DNA of 64,000 nucleotides from JANXZS01 sp963797255 (GTDB lineage Bacteria > Acidobacteriota > Terriglobia > Terriglobales > Acidobacteriaceae), in NCBI GenBank assembly GCA_963797255.1, contig CAWCOV010000019.1:372001-436000 (forward strand), given 5' to 3'. The notes beneath the pieces are model-generated. The model was not told the DNA's origin. It ran no database searches and worked only from the letters and a program-made list of their open reading frames with translations. This document shows, piece after piece, positions 1 to 8,344 of the stretch. How positions within the stretch are numbered: position 1 is the first letter of the stretch; every line of letters begins with the position of its first letter. A program made the position numbers and the translations under genes.

Positions 1-781
1 CTACTTCTCCCATCTGCTGACGAAGCTCTGCGCTTACAACTGCAGAGGGCGCTTCCTCCACCACTTTTTGGTGGCGTCGCTGCATAGAGCACTCGCGTTC
101 GCCCAGAGAGACACAGTTGCCGTGTTCGTCGGCGAGAATCTGGATCTCGATGTGCCGTGGCCGTTCGATAAATCTTTCCAGATAGATGGCGCCGGAGCCG
201 AAGGCGCGGTGCGCTTCGCTCTGAGCACTCAGGAAGGCGCTCTCCATCTCCGCCGAATTCGTGACCACGCGCATACCTTTGCCGCCGCCGCCCGCGACAG
301 CTTTGAGAATTATCGGATAGCGAATTTCGTCCGCCAGGGAGCAGGCTTGTTCGATGGAGGTAAGGGCATCTTTCGATCCTGGTACGCGAGGCAGACCACA
401 CGCGTCGGCAGTTTGCCGCGCCATAATCTTCGAGCCGAGCTGGCGCATAGCCGATGCGGTTGGTCCGATAAATTTGATTCCCGCATTGTGACAAGCTTCT
501 GAGAAGTCCGCATTCTCCGAGAGAAAACCGTATCCCGGATGAATCGCGTCAGCACCGCTGCGGTGAGCGATTTCAATCATGCGGTGAAGTCGAAGATAGG
601 ACTCGTGTGCTGGCGCGGGTCCCACGCGATAGGCCTCGTCTGCTTCAAGGACATGCAGCGCATCTCTGTCCGCGTCAGAGAACACAGCGACAGTGGCAAT
701 ACCCATCTCGCGAGCTGCCCGTTGAATTCGCAGGGCGATCTCGCCGCGGTTAGCAATCAGGATTTTGCGGATCTCTTGCAC
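1..781 (-). CDS. Biotin carboxylase subunit of an acyl-CoA carboxylase (partial, 3' end outside window)
   Basis: About 260 N-terminal codons are visible; the gene runs off the left edge. It should carry out ATP-dependent carboxylation of biotin for an acetyl-, propionyl- or methylcrotonyl-type carboxylase in the cytoplasm. Seen: the N-terminal motif ANRGEIALRI (residues 10-19), HPGYGFLSEN (81-90), the ATP-grasp glycine loop GGGGKG (164-169) and the ECSMQRRHQK segment near the edge. An in-frame stop lies just upstream and GTG at 781 is the only normal start after it, so this start is fairly firm although no strong ribosome site is seen. The wording of the N-terminus resembles the alpha subunits of propionyl/methylcrotonyl-type carboxylases as much as AccC; without the C-terminus (is a biotinyl domain fused?) the two cannot be told apart. 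Confidence 0.9.
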   Translation of the reverse strand, partial: MQEIRKILIANRGEIALRIQRAAREMGIATVAVFSDADRDALHVLEADEAYRVGPAPAHESYLRLHRMIEIAHRSGADAIHPGYGFLSENADFSEACHNAGIKFIGPTASAMRQLGSKIMARQTADACGLPRVPGSKDALTSIEQACSLADEIRYPIILKAVAGGGGKGMRVVTNSAEMESAFLSAQSEAHRAFGSGAIYLERFIERPRHIEIQILADEHGNCVSLGERECSMQRRHQKVVEEAPSAVVSAELRQQMGEV

Positions 782-819
782 GGTGAAGGAGGATTCTACA
801 GGAATAACGATTCAAACAC

Positions 820-843
820 AGAAGCCTCCCTCAGGAGGCTTCT
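820..843 (-). terminator. Perfect hairpin between TPR lipoprotein gene and biotin carboxylase gene
   Basis: A 10-bp perfect stem with a 4-nt loop lies just after the stop of the leftward TPR gene and before the biotin carboxylase start. There is only a short, interrupted T-rich stretch after it on the minus strand, so it may be a weak terminator or attenuating hairpin. Confidence 0.5.
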
Positions 844-871
844 GCGAAAAGCGATAGTCCTTATCACCGGA

Positions 872-1699
872 CTATTGGTTGTCCATGATGACGCCGCCGG
901 GCGTCTGTTCATTCTTCTTTTCTTCATTCGCCTTGCGGGTGCCCATTGACTTGTCGCGCCAGACCACGGCCTGATCAAGATCAGCCTTGCGTGCCGTCTC
1001 ATCACCGCACTCGAGATCGGCCTTGCGGCGATAAACGAGGTTGATGTAAGACATAGCATCGTCGTAGGCGGGGCGAAGCTCGATGGCCTTTTGCAGGCTC
1101 TGAATTCCTTCCTCGACCAACGGCGTGTTTTGCTGTTGGAGGTCAGCGCAGGCTGCCTTCGGAAGTTTTGCATTGCCATTGCCATCATCCGTCATGCCGT
1201 TCTGTGCGAGCAACTTTACGGCATTTCGATATGCAAGTCGCCAGTCAATGACGCCGATCGAATAGTAAGCTTCGGGATCGTTTGGATCGACGGCAATCAC
1301 TTTCTTCTGCCAATCGCGCGACTCGTCATACTTCTTCGTATTGAAGTACAGAGATGCGATGCCTTTCAGCGCGGTGAGATCCTTGGGGTCCTTGGCGAGG
1401 ACGTCCTTGAATCCATCGATTGCCATTTGAGCGCTCTGGAGATTTTCTTTTGTTTCGAGATCCGGCACGACTTGCTGCGCATATGCGGTGGCCAAATACA
1501 ATTTCGCCATCGGCAGAGTCGGATCTAGTTGGACGGCCTTTTGAAAATGGCCAATCGCCTCTTCATACTTAGCGTTTTTATACGCTGCGACCCCTTTATT
1601 CAGTTGGTCACGGGCCTGAAGGCGATTGCACCCGGTCATAAAGGCCAGCAGGGACAGAACAGCCACCGCCAGCACCGGAAAACGTGCGCTTTGTTTCAT
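872..1699 (-). CDS. TPR-repeat lipoprotein
   Basis: Predicted 275-residue exported protein. It opens with a positively charged, hydrophobic signal and a lipobox-like MTGC with Cys24, so it is likely lipid-anchored. The rest is tetratricopeptide repeats (GVAAYKNAKYEEAIGHFQKA near 36-55, then at least two more helical pairs to about residue 145, and another near 200-230), a scaffold for protein contacts. The open frame extends 50 codons further upstream, but the signal peptide fixes the likely start at 1699. It is the last gene of the tonB-exbB-exbD-exbD series, so it probably assists that energy-transducing complex. This is inference from position; TPR proteins beside Ton/Tol systems are common in Acidobacteriota and Bacteroidota. 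Confidence 0.8.
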   Translation of the reverse strand: MKQSARFPVLAVAVLSLLAFMTGCNRLQARDQLNKGVAAYKNAKYEEAIGHFQKAVQLDPTLPMAKLYLATAYAQQVVPDLETKENLQSAQMAIDGFKDVLAKDPKDLTALKGIASLYFNTKKYDESRDWQKKVIAVDPNDPEAYYSIGVIDWRLAYRNAVKLLAQNGMTDDGNGNAKLPKAACADLQQQNTPLVEEGIQSLQKAIELRPAYDDAMSYINLVYRRKADLECGDETARKADLDQAVVWRDKSMGTRKANEEKKNEQTPGGVIMDNQ

Positions 1700-1903
1700 T
1701 CTGCTTCTTATCTCCTTCGATCGCCAGGCTGCGCCTAGCATCCTTGATGCCTGTGGGCAGGAAAATGTAAATCTTTCCGCGCAGTGATTGTAATTGGTTT
1801 CTTGCCTCTGGCAATGCCTTAAGTAGAACCAATAAGTAGAACCAACCAAAAATCCGCGCCAAGTTTACTATCTCTTGCCGTGTTCAACAACACGGCAAGA
1901 TCT

Positions 1904-2344
1904 TTACTGTCCAGCTTCAATTTTTGGTGTGATTAGACCGATGTGATCGACACCGGCGCCATGGCCCATGTCAATGACTTCGGCAACGTCAGCGAAATTC
2001 AAATCTTCATCACCCTTGACGAACATTACGCGCTCAGCTCGAGAGGCAAAGATAGCTGTAAGCTTGCTTTCCAGCTCGGCCTTGGCGACGTCGTCCTGGT
2101 TGATCTTGTAGCTCGGAGCACCGCCACCTGGATGGTGTGCGATTTGCACGACGATGGTTCTGTCGTTCTCCGGTGTGTCCTGGTGATTCTTGGGCGGCTG
2201 GGGAACCAGCGCGTCCAATCCTTTCGGCGTTACCGGCACAATGACCATGAAGATGATCAGAAGTACCAGCAGAACGTCGATCATCGGGGTGACGTTGATA
2301 TTGGAGTTCAGTCCACCCGGACCACTTCCACCACCCATTGCCAT
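1904..2344 (-). CDS. exbD: ExbD/TolR-family biopolymer transport protein (second copy)
   Basis: A 146-residue protein of the ExbD/TolR family, the small subunit of the proton-driven motor that energises TonB. Seen: a short glycine-rich cytoplasmic N-terminus, the signature INVTPMID, and one transmembrane helix at about 22-40 carrying the proton-path Asp23, then a periplasmic domain ending with the KIEAGQ tail. It is the second of two exbD genes in tandem, about 50 bp downstream of the first. The two differ mainly in the periplasmic domain; this copy has a longer linker rich in Pro, His and Asn. Two ExbD paralogues after one ExbB suggest a hetero-oligomeric or dual-purpose motor. Confidence 0.93.
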   Translation of the reverse strand: MAMGGGSGPGGLNSNINVTPMIDVLLVLLIIFMVIVPVTPKGLDALVPQPPKNHQDTPENDRTIVVQIAHHPGGGAPSYKINQDDVAKAELESKLTAIFASRAERVMFVKGDEDLNFADVAEVIDMGHGAGVDHIGLITPKIEAGQ

Positions 2345-2393
2345 AATGATTCCTCGTTTCTATCGGCGACTCAGTCGTACGCCATCGCTTTCG

Positions 2394-2843
2394 TTACTTT
2401 GCTGGCGGTGGTGGTTCTGTCGAAGTCTGGCGCTTTTCTGTCAGCAGCCCTACTTCATCCACGCCGGTGGAACGAACGTCGTCGATTGCCGTTGTCACTG
2501 CACCGTAGTGTGAACGTGCATCCGCGCGTACAAAGATCTGCTTATTCGTCTTGTCTTCCATCTTTGCGCGAACCTTGGATGCCAGATCGGCTGGCGAAAC
2601 CTGGTCCTGGCCAAGATAGAAGCGGCCATCGCGGGTTACCGCAACGACAATTGCATCTTCTTTATCAGCGTCCGGCATCGATGTCGGGTTATTGGTTTTC
2701 GCGAGATCGACGCTGACCTTATTTTGGAGCATGGGTGTGATGACCATGAAAATGATCAGCAACACCAGCATGACGTCCACCATCGGAGTCACGTTGATAT
2801 CCGAGTTAATCTTCTTGCCTTCGTCTCTCTTATTAATTCCCAT
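2394..2843 (-). CDS. exbD: ExbD/TolR-family biopolymer transport protein (first copy)
   Basis: A 149-residue ExbD/TolR family protein. The N-terminus is charged, followed by DINVTPMVD and one membrane helix (about 22-42) with the conserved Asp23, then the periplasmic domain. It lies about 140 bp downstream of exbB and directly upstream of the other exbD, so exbB, exbD, exbD are probably co-transcribed. Known role of the family: with ExbB it uses the proton gradient to drive TonB or Tol/Mot-like work at the outer membrane. The window has several TonB-dependent receptors that could be clients. Whether this unit is Exb-like or Tol-like cannot be decided from sequence; the adjacent tonB favours Exb. 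Confidence 0.93.
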   Translation of the reverse strand: MGINKRDEGKKINSDINVTPMVDVMLVLLIIFMVITPMLQNKVSVDLAKTNNPTSMPDADKEDAIVVAVTRDGRFYLGQDQVSPADLASKVRAKMEDKTNKQIFVRADARSHYGAVTTAIDDVRSTGVDEVGLLTEKRQTSTEPPPPAK

Positions 2844-2983
2844 GCTGCGCTCCGCAGTTCGAGCTTTGAGTGGCTACAAATTCAACCTCGAAACTCCTGG
2901 CTTCGCCACAGGCTGGACGGCCCTCTAAAACCGTCCAGCCATGGCGTAGGATTCCCGCTGTTGAGTAACAGAAGCAATGCCGC

Positions 2984-3730
2984 TTAGCGGCGGTGGCTCT
3001 GCTTGATGAAGTAGTCGATCAATTCGCTGGAGGAATTGTCCATCTCGACGTCAAATGCTTCCACCTTGCTGGTGAAGTAGTTGAACGTCATAACGGCGGG
3101 GATGGCTACCAGCAAACCGAAAGCGGTGGTTACCAGGGCTTCAGAGATACCGCCGGCGACTGCGCCGATACCGGAAGTCTTCTGGGTGGCGATCGCCTGG
3201 AAGGCGTTCAAGATACCGACGACCGTTCCGAACAGGCCGATAAACGGCGAGGTCGATCCGATGGTGGCCAGGCCGCTCAGGCCTCTCTTCAGCTTGGCAT
3301 GCACAATGGCTTCAGAACGCTCAAGTGCGCGCTTGCTGGATTCGATCTGATCTTCGGTCACGGCGCCGCCGCTGCCGAAGTTACGGAACTCCTGGAGGCC
3401 GGCTGTTACCACTTCGGCCAGATGCGATTTCTTGTTGCGGTCAGCAACCTTGATTGCTTCATCCAATTTGCCTTCCTTCAAGGCGCCGGCAACACGGGGA
3501 GCAAACTCGCGCGACTGCTTGCGGGCGGCACTGAAATAGAGCCAGCGGTCGATGATCACGGCAAGCGACCAGATCGACATGACGAAGAGGATGATAACGA
3601 CGCCCTTGGCAAGGGATCCCATATTGTGCCATAGGTCGAGAGGGCTGAAGCCGACCGTCTGCTGCTCCTGAAAAAACATGCCGAGAGCAGAGGGGTTAGC
3701 TACGAGGTGGGTAAACTGAGCGAGAATCAC
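2984..3730 (-). CDS. exbB: ExbB/TolQ/MotA-family proton channel protein
   Basis: A 248-residue inner-membrane protein of the MotA/TolQ/ExbB family. Three membrane helices are visible (about 42-62, 155-180 and 196-218), with a cytoplasmic loop between the first two and the family's GTVVGILNAF and TTAFGLLVAIP segments in helices 2 and 3. It starts with GTG at 3730; an AGGAGG Shine-Dalgarno about nine bases upstream decides this. It forms the channel with ExbD. The order here is tonB, exbB, exbD, exbD, TPR lipoprotein. Confidence 0.95.
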   Translation of the reverse strand: MILAQFTHLVANPSALGMFFQEQQTVGFSPLDLWHNMGSLAKGVVIILFVMSIWSLAVIIDRWLYFSAARKQSREFAPRVAGALKEGKLDEAIKVADRNKKSHLAEVVTAGLQEFRNFGSGGAVTEDQIESSKRALERSEAIVHAKLKRGLSGLATIGSTSPFIGLFGTVVGILNAFQAIATQKTSGIGAVAGGISEALVTTAFGLLVAIPAVMTFNYFTSKVEAFDVEMDNSSSELIDYFIKQSHRR

Positions 3731-3833
3731 TGATTCTTTCCTCCTAAGGAGTAAACGCGTTATTTCAAGTTACGCAAGATTAAGCGGGAGACCCTTCCGC
3801 GTATATCCCACGGAGAGGTCAGGGAACAGCAAA

Positions 3834-4556
3834 CTAACCACCAAGGTTGAATACTACGTTTACCTGGGTTTCCACTTCTACCGGATCACCGTTGAGCAGG
3901 TAGGGCTTGTATTTCCAGGTTCGAACCGCATCCATCGCAGCCTGCTGCAACATTGCCGGACCGCTGACTACGTGCAGATTCTCGATAGAGCCGGTTTTGG
4001 AGATTGTCGCCTGAAGCACCACGGTTCCTGAGATGCGAGCCGCTTTGGCGATGGCAGGATAAATAGGCTGCGTCTTGCTAAGCAGGTTGCCCTGCATAAC
4101 GCCGGAGGACACCGCCATCTTCTTGGGGGCTGCTGCTTTCACGGCGGGCTTGCTGTCGATACCGCTGAGGATGCCCCCCATCGTGCCGCCACTGCCGCCC
4201 GCTTCACCGCCCATAACGCCACTAAGATTGACGGCTGGGGCTGCTTCAGAACTGATCATCTTTACAGTTTTCGGAATCTTGGTAGGAGCTCGAAGGGTGT
4301 TGTCAATCATCTCCGAAACCGCGCGAACCTGTTTGATTTGCACTTGCGGCGGAGGTGGTGGGGGTGGCGGTGGGGGTGGAGGCGGTGCCACGAGCAGGGT
4401 TGCCATCGCCTGCTTAGGCAGTGCTTCTGGATAGATAAGGGGAATCAGAATCATGGTCGTAAGTATCGAACCATTCAGCACAATACCAACGATGGTGTAG
4501 TACTTGCTTTTGGTTTTGATTCTTCCGGACGACTCTATCAGGCTGTCTTCAAACAT
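3834..4556 (-). CDS. tonB: TonB-family energy transducer
   Basis: A 240-residue TonB family protein. It has a cytoplasmic N-terminus, one membrane helix (about 22-43), an uninterrupted run of about 13 prolines just after residue 57, a linker, and a C-terminal TonB domain (about 155-239) with the YPAIAKAARISGTVVL and TWKYKPY signatures. It should couple the ExbB/ExbD motor to TonB-dependent receptors in the outer membrane. It sits first in the ton-exb series, about 100 bp upstream of exbB. The all-proline stretch makes the opposite strand look like a glycine-rich reading frame, which is not a gene. Confidence 0.93.
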   Translation of the reverse strand: MFEDSLIESSGRIKTKSKYYTIVGIVLNGSILTTMILIPLIYPEALPKQAMATLLVAPPPPPPPPPPPPPQVQIKQVRAVSEMIDNTLRAPTKIPKTVKMISSEAAPAVNLSGVMGGEAGGSGGTMGGILSGIDSKPAVKAAAPKKMAVSSGVMQGNLLSKTQPIYPAIAKAARISGTVVLQATISKTGSIENLHVVSGPAMLQQAAMDAVRTWKYKPYLLNGDPVEVETQVNVVFNLGG

Positions 4557-4664
4557 GGCCTACCTCGGTGGAGCGAGCTTTGATGTTTCTATAGACACCG
4601 TGCGTACAACTTTTGATCCCGCCCTTTGACCGATTCCCGCCAGTTTCTGAATCTTTCTCGAAGT

Positions 4665-5870
4665 TTATGCTTTGGCGCGGCGGGCTGCGGGCAATGCCGC
4701 CACCTTACCGCGGGACGCGCGCCAGTCCTGGTAAGCGACAAGCATGGGAGCTGCGACCGCAATCGACGAGTAAGTTCCGATCAGAATGCCGACAACAAGG
4801 GCGAACGAGAAGCCTCGGAGGACTTCTCCACCAAACAAATACAGCGACATGACAGTAAGGAACGTCAATCCCGATGTCAATACTGTTCTACTCAGGGTCT
4901 GATTGATGCTCCGGTTGACCACGTCTTTCAGGCTCTCCCGGCGGGAGAGTCGCAGGTTTTCGCGGATTCGGTCAAATACGACAATCGTGTCGTTCATGGA
5001 GTAACCGATGAGCGTTAGGATGGCGGCAATCACCGTCAGGGTTATTTCTTTATTGAAAAGACTGAAGAATCCTACGGTGATGAGGGTGTCGTGGAACACG
5101 GCGACGACCGCTGCCGCACCGTAAATGAACTCGAACCGGAACCAGAGGTACACCAGCATGCCCACAAGGGAGTAAAGAGCAGCAAGCACAGCCTGCTTGC
5201 GGAGCTGCGAACCTACCTGGGGCCCGACAATTTCCACGTTGCGGATGGTGAAGCCGGAAACGTACGTATCCTGTTTCAGCTGGTTCAGGATGGCCGGGTC
5301 GGCCACGGAACTAAGCTCGTCAATCGATCCGATCAACCCACCGCGTTGCTTGTCGCGATAGTCGAGAATGGCATTGGCTGCTTGCGCATAGCGCTTGTCG
5401 GCGTCAGCCGTTCCGCTGATATGCAGCGGGTCCTTCTGCTGCAGCAGGTCGGTCAGGGCGCCACGGCCGGCGTTGTCGAGGTCGAGTTTGCCGGTGTTGG
5501 CGGGTCCTGCGGCAGAATAATGCGTCTGCAGCGCTTGGACGATCGCCTCACGTCCGCTGTCGAGCTTGGCTTCGCTGGTGTCCTTCTGGGCCAGCGAGAT
5601 GATGACCTGGTGGTCAGCCGCAGGACCATAGCTCTGGATCCGGGCATCGTGGATGCCCGCGCTATCCGCAGCAGCGCGAATCTTGTCGATGTTTGCCGCC
5701 TGGTCAAACTTCACGTAGACCAGCGTTCCGCCCTTGAAGTCCACCCCGAGCGGAATGCCGTGCCAGAACAGCATCGACAACAAGCCGGCGACGCTGAAAA
5801 CCAGCGAGAAGCCGAGGAAATACCACTTTTTACCAAGCCAATCGATATTTACATCACGAAACAGTTCCAC
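4665..5870 (-). CDS. secF: Protein translocase subunit SecF
   Basis: A 401-residue membrane protein matching SecF, which with SecD and YajC uses the proton gradient to help pull secretory proteins across the SecYEG channel. Seen: an N-terminal membrane helix, the GVDFKGGTLVYV signature near residue 43, a periplasmic domain longer than in E. coli SecF, then the helix bundle with GYSMNDTIVVFDRIRENLR and NQTLSRTVLTSG. It follows secD on the same strand with about 170 bp between. The order yajC-secD-secF is the classical one. Confidence 0.97.
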   Translation of the reverse strand: MELFRDVNIDWLGKKWYFLGFSLVFSVAGLLSMLFWHGIPLGVDFKGGTLVYVKFDQAANIDKIRAAADSAGIHDARIQSYGPAADHQVIISLAQKDTSEAKLDSGREAIVQALQTHYSAAGPANTGKLDLDNAGRGALTDLLQQKDPLHISGTADADKRYAQAANAILDYRDKQRGGLIGSIDELSSVADPAILNQLKQDTYVSGFTIRNVEIVGPQVGSQLRKQAVLAALYSLVGMLVYLWFRFEFIYGAAAVVAVFHDTLITVGFFSLFNKEITLTVIAAILTLIGYSMNDTIVVFDRIRENLRLSRRESLKDVVNRSINQTLSRTVLTSGLTFLTVMSLYLFGGEVLRGFSFALVVGILIGTYSSIAVAAPMLVAYQDWRASRGKVAALPAARRAKA

Positions 5871-6039
5871 TGAATTCCGCCTGCTCCTCGAGTCGGGCCT
5901 CGAAAGGCCCCGAACTCTAGATTTCTTTCTGGTCGGCCCCTGACTCGTTCACGCGCTCTAGCGCTGAAAGTGTCGGATACCGCCGGTGTATCAAATTTCT
6001 TCGCGTCGAAGCACTCGTCTTGGTTCTCGTGGGAGAACT

Positions 6040-7656
6040 TCAGATCGAGAGCGACTCCCCGTGCGTGTGCTTGTTGACATGCCAATCGAAGATCACGCGC
6101 GAGACAAACACGGCGGTGAACAGGTTGGCCAACAAGCCAAAAGTCAAGGTGACGGCGAATCCGCGAACCGGACCGGTTCCGAACAGGAACAGGATGGCTG
6201 CGGAAACGATGGTCGTCACGTGGGTATCAATAATCGTTATCCATGCGTGCGCAAAGCCCTGGTCAACTGCGGCCGATGGCGCCTTGCCTGCTCGAAGCTC
6301 TTCCCGGATGCGCTCGAAGATCAGTACGTTCGAATCGACGCCCATACCGATGGTGAGGATCACTCCAGCGATGCCGGGCAACGTGAGCGTTGATCCGCTG
6401 ATGCCCATGAAGGCCAGCAGGATAATGAGATTCAGAATCAGCGCCAGGTCGGCATTGATTCCGGCCCCACGATAGTAGATCAGCATGAAGATCATGACCG
6501 CGGCCATGCCGATGATCGACGCCATCACACCCTGGTGAATGGAGTCGGCACCGAGCGACGGTCCAACGGTGCGCTCTTCAAGGTAGCGAATGGATGCCGG
6601 CAACGCGCCGGTGCGCAGCATCAGCGAAAGATCAGCAGACTGTTCCTTGCTGAAGCCTCCGGTAATGCGGCCCTGATCGCGGATGGGCTGCTGAATGTTG
6701 GCCACTTCGCGAACGCGATTGTCCAGCACTACACCCAACCGGTTGCCGATGTTGGCGCTGGTGAAATTGTAAAAGCGCTGGCCCGCTTCAGTTGTCAAAA
6801 TGAAGGTTACGTCGGGACGCTGATTCTCATCTACGGAAGGTTGCGCGTCGCGGAAATCGCTGCCGGCTACCTCAGAGATGCGTTTCAGGATCCAAACCTG
6901 GTCCGCGCTGTCTCCACCGGTGACCGTGCCATTTCCGTGCATCATCACCTGGTCGGGAGGAACCGTGCCGCTGACTGACTGCAAGGCTGAAGCCTCGTCC
7001 GGGAACGGGCCGCCGAGCACATGATGGATCTCAAGGCGGGCGGTTGACTGGATGATTTCCTTCACACGGCCTGGATCATCCACGCCGGGCAATTCCACAA
7101 GGATCTGATTCGATCCCAGGCCATATTCCTGGATCACCGGCTCGCTGACACCGAGCTTGTCGATGCGTTCGCGAATGGTCTCGATCGCCTGCTGCAGCGC
7201 ATGCTTCTGAAGATCTGCAAGCTGCGTCGGCTTCATGGTGAGAACCCAGACGTTGTCGGCGCCGGAAGTAACGTCGTATTGGCTGGAATACTTGGAAGTG
7301 AGCGCGCTGCGCACGTCTCCGGCCCGTTCCGCCGGAGTTCCCAGTACCTGAAGCATTTCCGGGTGCTTTGTCGGATCCGGCTTGGCCACGCCGCTGAAAG
7401 TGATTCCGGCAGCCTGAAGGTCCGCCTCAATCCGTTTCGTGGTGTTGTCGGTTTCCGCATTGACGGCGTCGTCGACCATCACCTGAAGAATGAGGTGAGT
7501 GCCGCCGCGAAGGTCAAGCCCAAGGTGGATCCTGTCCGTAAAGGAGGCGAGCAAAGCCTTGCCGCTCAGGCCCTTGGGAATTCCAAAGATGCCGAAGAGG
7601 CAAATAATCAGGACGGCGATAATTGCTATGAGTTTGGTGCCTAGGTTTCTACGCAT
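6040..7656 (-). CDS. secD: Protein translocase subunit SecD
   Basis: A 538-residue SecD. Seen: a first membrane helix at about 8-28, the LGLDLRGGTHL motif near residue 46, the periplasmic P1 domain, and five C-terminal membrane helices containing GMGVDSNVLIFERIREE and the GPVRGFAVTL stretch. Its role is late-stage, proton-driven protein export with SecF. It is about 65 bp downstream of yajC, and no internal break is seen. Confidence 0.97.
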   Translation of the reverse strand: MRRNLGTKLIAIIAVLIICLFGIFGIPKGLSGKALLASFTDRIHLGLDLRGGTHLILQVMVDDAVNAETDNTTKRIEADLQAAGITFSGVAKPDPTKHPEMLQVLGTPAERAGDVRSALTSKYSSQYDVTSGADNVWVLTMKPTQLADLQKHALQQAIETIRERIDKLGVSEPVIQEYGLGSNQILVELPGVDDPGRVKEIIQSTARLEIHHVLGGPFPDEASALQSVSGTVPPDQVMMHGNGTVTGGDSADQVWILKRISEVAGSDFRDAQPSVDENQRPDVTFILTTEAGQRFYNFTSANIGNRLGVVLDNRVREVANIQQPIRDQGRITGGFSKEQSADLSLMLRTGALPASIRYLEERTVGPSLGADSIHQGVMASIIGMAAVMIFMLIYYRGAGINADLALILNLIILLAFMGISGSTLTLPGIAGVILTIGMGVDSNVLIFERIREELRAGKAPSAAVDQGFAHAWITIIDTHVTTIVSAAILFLFGTGPVRGFAVTLTFGLLANLFTAVFVSRVIFDWHVNKHTHGESLSI

Positions 7657-7722
7657 TCGATTCGCAATCGGGGTGGTCGGCCACTTTTCGGCAAGCTGAA
7701 CTTACCGGCGGGCAGAGCACGG

Positions 7723-8037
7723 TTACTTAACTTCCTCTTGAGTGGTGACGGAGGCTATGGCAGTCTTTACGACCTCAAGCTTCACATTGTCAGGGGGGAG
7801 ACGAAGCTGGATAGCGTCGTCCTTGATAGAGATGATCGTCCCGCGGAGACCGCCTGTCGTCGTTACCTTATCGCCGGGCTTCAACTCGTTCAGCATTTCC
7901 TGCCACTTCTTTTGACGCTGCTGATTGGGCCGGATGAGCATGAAATAGAAAACGACAATAATCAGGATGAATGGCAGGAAGGTGAAATAACCCTGCCCTG
8001 CGCCAGCGGCTAGAAATAGAGCAATAAACGTAAACAC
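7723..8037 (-). CDS. yajC: Preprotein translocase subunit YajC
   Basis: A 104-residue YajC. It has one membrane helix (about 17-38), the family FYFMLIRPNQQRQKKWQEML segment right after it, and the small cytoplasmic domain with GDKVTTTGGLRGTI. It is an accessory subunit of the SecDF complex. It is the first gene of yajC-secD-secF, and the roughly 300-bp gap upstream of it probably holds their promoter. Confidence 0.95.
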   Translation of the reverse strand: MFTFIALFLAAGAGQGYFTFLPFILIIVVFYFMLIRPNQQRQKKWQEMLNELKPGDKVTTTGGLRGTIISIKDDAIQLRLPPDNVKLEVVKTAIASVTTQEEVK

Positions 8038-8344
8038 GCAATCCTTCTCTCAAGCGCCCTGGGTGCGAGCTGCTCAAACCACGATCAGATTTGTCTTCTG
8101 GGAAGGCCGCTCTTGGAGAAACCAGCAATCACGTTGAGGAATGCACGGGATTGGTTTCCGGGAGGGCTGGAAGAGGGCGTTCAGTTTCGGAGTGTCTCCC
8201 GGGGGAGAGGCAAAACCAGGGCGCCGCGGAATGAACCGGATCTCGCACTGGAGTGGTATCTCAGCCTGGACTTCGACACCAATTTCCGCTAACTGGACTG
8301 GCCCAACTGCCTGCTGCTTCCTTTCGACAGGGTACCTTAGAGCC
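8038..8344. other. Intergenic region between tgt and yajC, no convincing gene
   Basis: This 307-bp gap separates two leftward genes that are often tightly linked. A leftward open frame (about 8074-8376) overlaps the tgt end but has low-complexity, unfamiliar sequence and is not called. The gap probably contains a yajC promoter; no clear -35/-10 pair was found by eye. Confidence 0.5.

Noticed and set aside
4075..4434. Glycine-rich open frame opposite tonB
   Set aside because: It is produced by the poly-proline codons of tonB on the other strand.
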